Source of the DNA: Tolypothrix tenuis PCC 7101 | Lineage (GTDB): Bacteria > Cyanobacteriota > Cyanobacteriia > Cyanobacteriales > Nostocaceae | Direction: 5' to 3' | NCBI RefSeq assembly: GCF_002368295.1 | Contig: NZ_AP018248.1 | Location: 3,235,725 to 3,299,724, forward strand | DNA: 64,000 nt | Shown here: positions 63,108 through 64,000 of the stretch, piece by piece | How the letters are laid out: each line of letters opens with the position of its first letter | Numbering within the stretch: the first letter of the stretch is position 1 | Notes under the pieces: model-generated | Told to the model about the DNA's origin: nothing | The model's database searches: none | What the model saw: only the letters and a program-made list of their open reading frames with translations | Program-made: the position numbers and the translations under genes

Positions 63108-63226
63108 TAATACTTGTCGGTTAAAGGGAAAAAGGGGAATGGGAAAAGGGAAATAAAAGACCTTTAACCTTTAACCTTTTCCCCAAAACCAACTTTGAGT
63201 TCAAAACGCTTAATCAAGTAGTATTG
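63108..63226 (-). mobile_element. MITE-like element, copy C
   Basis: 119 bp, inverted relative to copies A and B. Left end TAATACTTGTCGGTTAAAGG; the other end is more diverged. It is flanked by GGGTGAACAC on both sides (63098-63107 and 63227-63236), a perfect 10-bp target duplication. Confidence 0.87.
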
Positions 63227-63279
63227 GGGTGAACACTACCAAATCTTTCGTTAAAACCCTAAGCTTTACTTCATCCTTT

Positions 63280-64000
63280 TTACACAATGGGAATTTGGAT
63301 GCAAAATTCTGTTTCTTTGTTTGGCAAAGAGGTGCAGGTTAATTTACCTTGGTGCATTTCTACCACAATTTGATAGCTAACAAATAAACCAAGTCCAATT
63401 CCCTTACCCACAGCTTTGGTTGTAAAGAACGGATCGAAGATTTTCGCCATTACAGATTCAGGTATAGGCAAACCATTGTTTTTAATGCGAATATTCAGCC
63501 AAACTTCATCAATGATTTCTGTACTAATCCAAATTGTAGGCATTAACAGTTGAGATTGGTTAATTGCCTCCAGTAAAGCATCAATAGCATTATTGATAAT
63601 ATTCATGAATACTTGATTCATCTGCGCCGGATAGCACTTGATCAGGGGAATTCTGCCATAATCCTTGATAATTTGAATTCCCATCATTCCCGAATTGGTC
63701 GTGAGGCGATGACGCAGTAAAGTAATTGTGTGATCGATACCGACATGAATATCAACATTTTTAATTTCTGCTTCATCCAAGCGAGAAAAATTTCGTAACA
63801 ATAGTACAACTTCTCGAATGCGATCGCTACCTGCTTGCATCGATTGCAATAGCTTCGCTAAGTCTTGTTGAATAAATTCTAAATCAAAATGTTTAATTGC
63901 TTCTTGAACATGTAGCGGCGTAACTGGATAAGCTTGCTGGTAAAGTTCTATTATTTGGAATAATGCTTCTGTATACTCTGATGCATAAGAGAGATTGGCA
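63280..64000 (-). CDS. Sensor histidine kinase, N-terminus beyond window
   Basis: At least 240 residues to the stop at 63280, open to the right edge. The visible part is the region after the phosphoacceptor His: LSYASEYTEALFQIIELYQQAYP, SDRIREVVLLLRNFSRLDEAEIK, then the HATPase with IKCYPAQMNQVFMNIINNAIDAL, KNNGLPIPESV and GKGIGLGLFVSYQI. Close to the kinases at 22786, 25105 and 46165. The G1 box reads KNNGLPIP, where the usual DNGxGM has Asp; loss of this ADP-binding Asp might weaken ATP binding. Sensor part unknown. Confidence 0.9.
   Translation of the reverse strand, partial: ANLSYASEYTEALFQIIELYQQAYPVTPLHVQEAIKHFDLEFIQQDLAKLLQSMQAGSDRIREVVLLLRNFSRLDEAEIKNVDIHVGIDHTITLLRHRLTTNSGMMGIQIIKDYGRIPLIKCYPAQMNQVFMNIINNAIDALLEAINQSQLLMPTIWISTEIIDEVWLNIRIKNNGLPIPESVMAKIFDPFFTTKAVGKGIGLGLFVSYQIVVEMHQGKLTCTSLPNKETEFCIQIPIV

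Overview
This 64 kb window comes from a cyanobacterium, most likely a filamentous, heterocyst-forming type (Nostocales such as Nostoc, Calothrix or Tolypothrix). The reasons are the very frequent HIP1 octamer GCGATCGC, many 7-bp short tandem repeats (GGGGACT, AATTCAA, TAATTGG, AATGACA) between genes and even inside genes, a vipp1 gene beside a pspA-like gene, a type IV pilus operon of the cyanobacterial kind, and many large hybrid signalling kinases. No tRNA, rRNA or CRISPR array was recognised.

Layout. 1-5 kb (minus): a GH31 glycosidase cut by the left edge, then two small PRC-barrel-like proteins, a divergent Nramp transporter and a lipoprotein that form an operon. 5-11.6 kb: a Bcr/CflA-type MFS exporter, a NarL-type regulator divergent from a REC-histidine kinase, a SemiSWEET, a DUF3445 haem-enzyme relative and a PPOX-fold protein. 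11.8-17.1 kb (minus): the pilM-N-O-Q operon. 17.3-22.2 kb: an orphan sugar-binding lipoprotein, an aldo/keto reductase and a large KatE-type catalase. 22.8-31 kb (minus): a sensory operon with a roughly 1960-residue Ser/Thr kinase-ATPase-GAF-PAS-histidine kinase, a FIST sensor protein and a second histidine kinase. 31.3-39.3 kb: a metabolic island with a dihydropyrimidinase-like amidohydrolase, two alpha/beta-hydrolase paralogues, an ABM-fold protein, a BKACE-like enzyme, a Rid protein and an HpcH/HpaI aldolase. An ISAs1-family element has inserted into it. 39.8-44 kb: hisS, two L,D-transpeptidases and a KDPG-type aldolase. 44.2-50.7 kb: a PhnD-like protein, a secreted DUF6636-like protein, a Cache-HAMP histidine kinase, a DUF433/DUF5615 toxin-antitoxin-like pair, a DUF937 protein and a pentapeptide-repeat protein. 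51.3-55.1 kb: a SPOR-like membrane protein, pspA-like, vipp1 and a thioredoxin. 55.8-64 kb: an aminotransferase, a lone receiver, uvrC, a 59-residue zinc-ribbon protein, a small hypothetical, rlmN, and a histidine kinase cut by the right edge.

The most promising undescribed system is the 31.3-39.3 kb island. Its genes look like a pathway that opens a cyclic amide or ureide and then cleaves the product (hydrolase, keto-acid cleavage, aldolase, Rid). Several of its enzymes lack the textbook catalytic residues: the alpha/beta-hydrolase pair has Leu or His where the nucleophile should be, the BKACE-like protein lacks the third metal ligand, and the Rid protein lacks the conserved Arg. The substrate cannot be read from sequence.

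The second theme is repeat biology. A MITE-like family of about 125 bp has three copies here, two with clear 9-10 bp target duplications. The ISAs1 element sits inside another inverted-repeat-bounded element. Heptamer repeats have been captured in frame by the GH31 enzyme and an aminotransferase, and one gene's start codon lies inside such a repeat.
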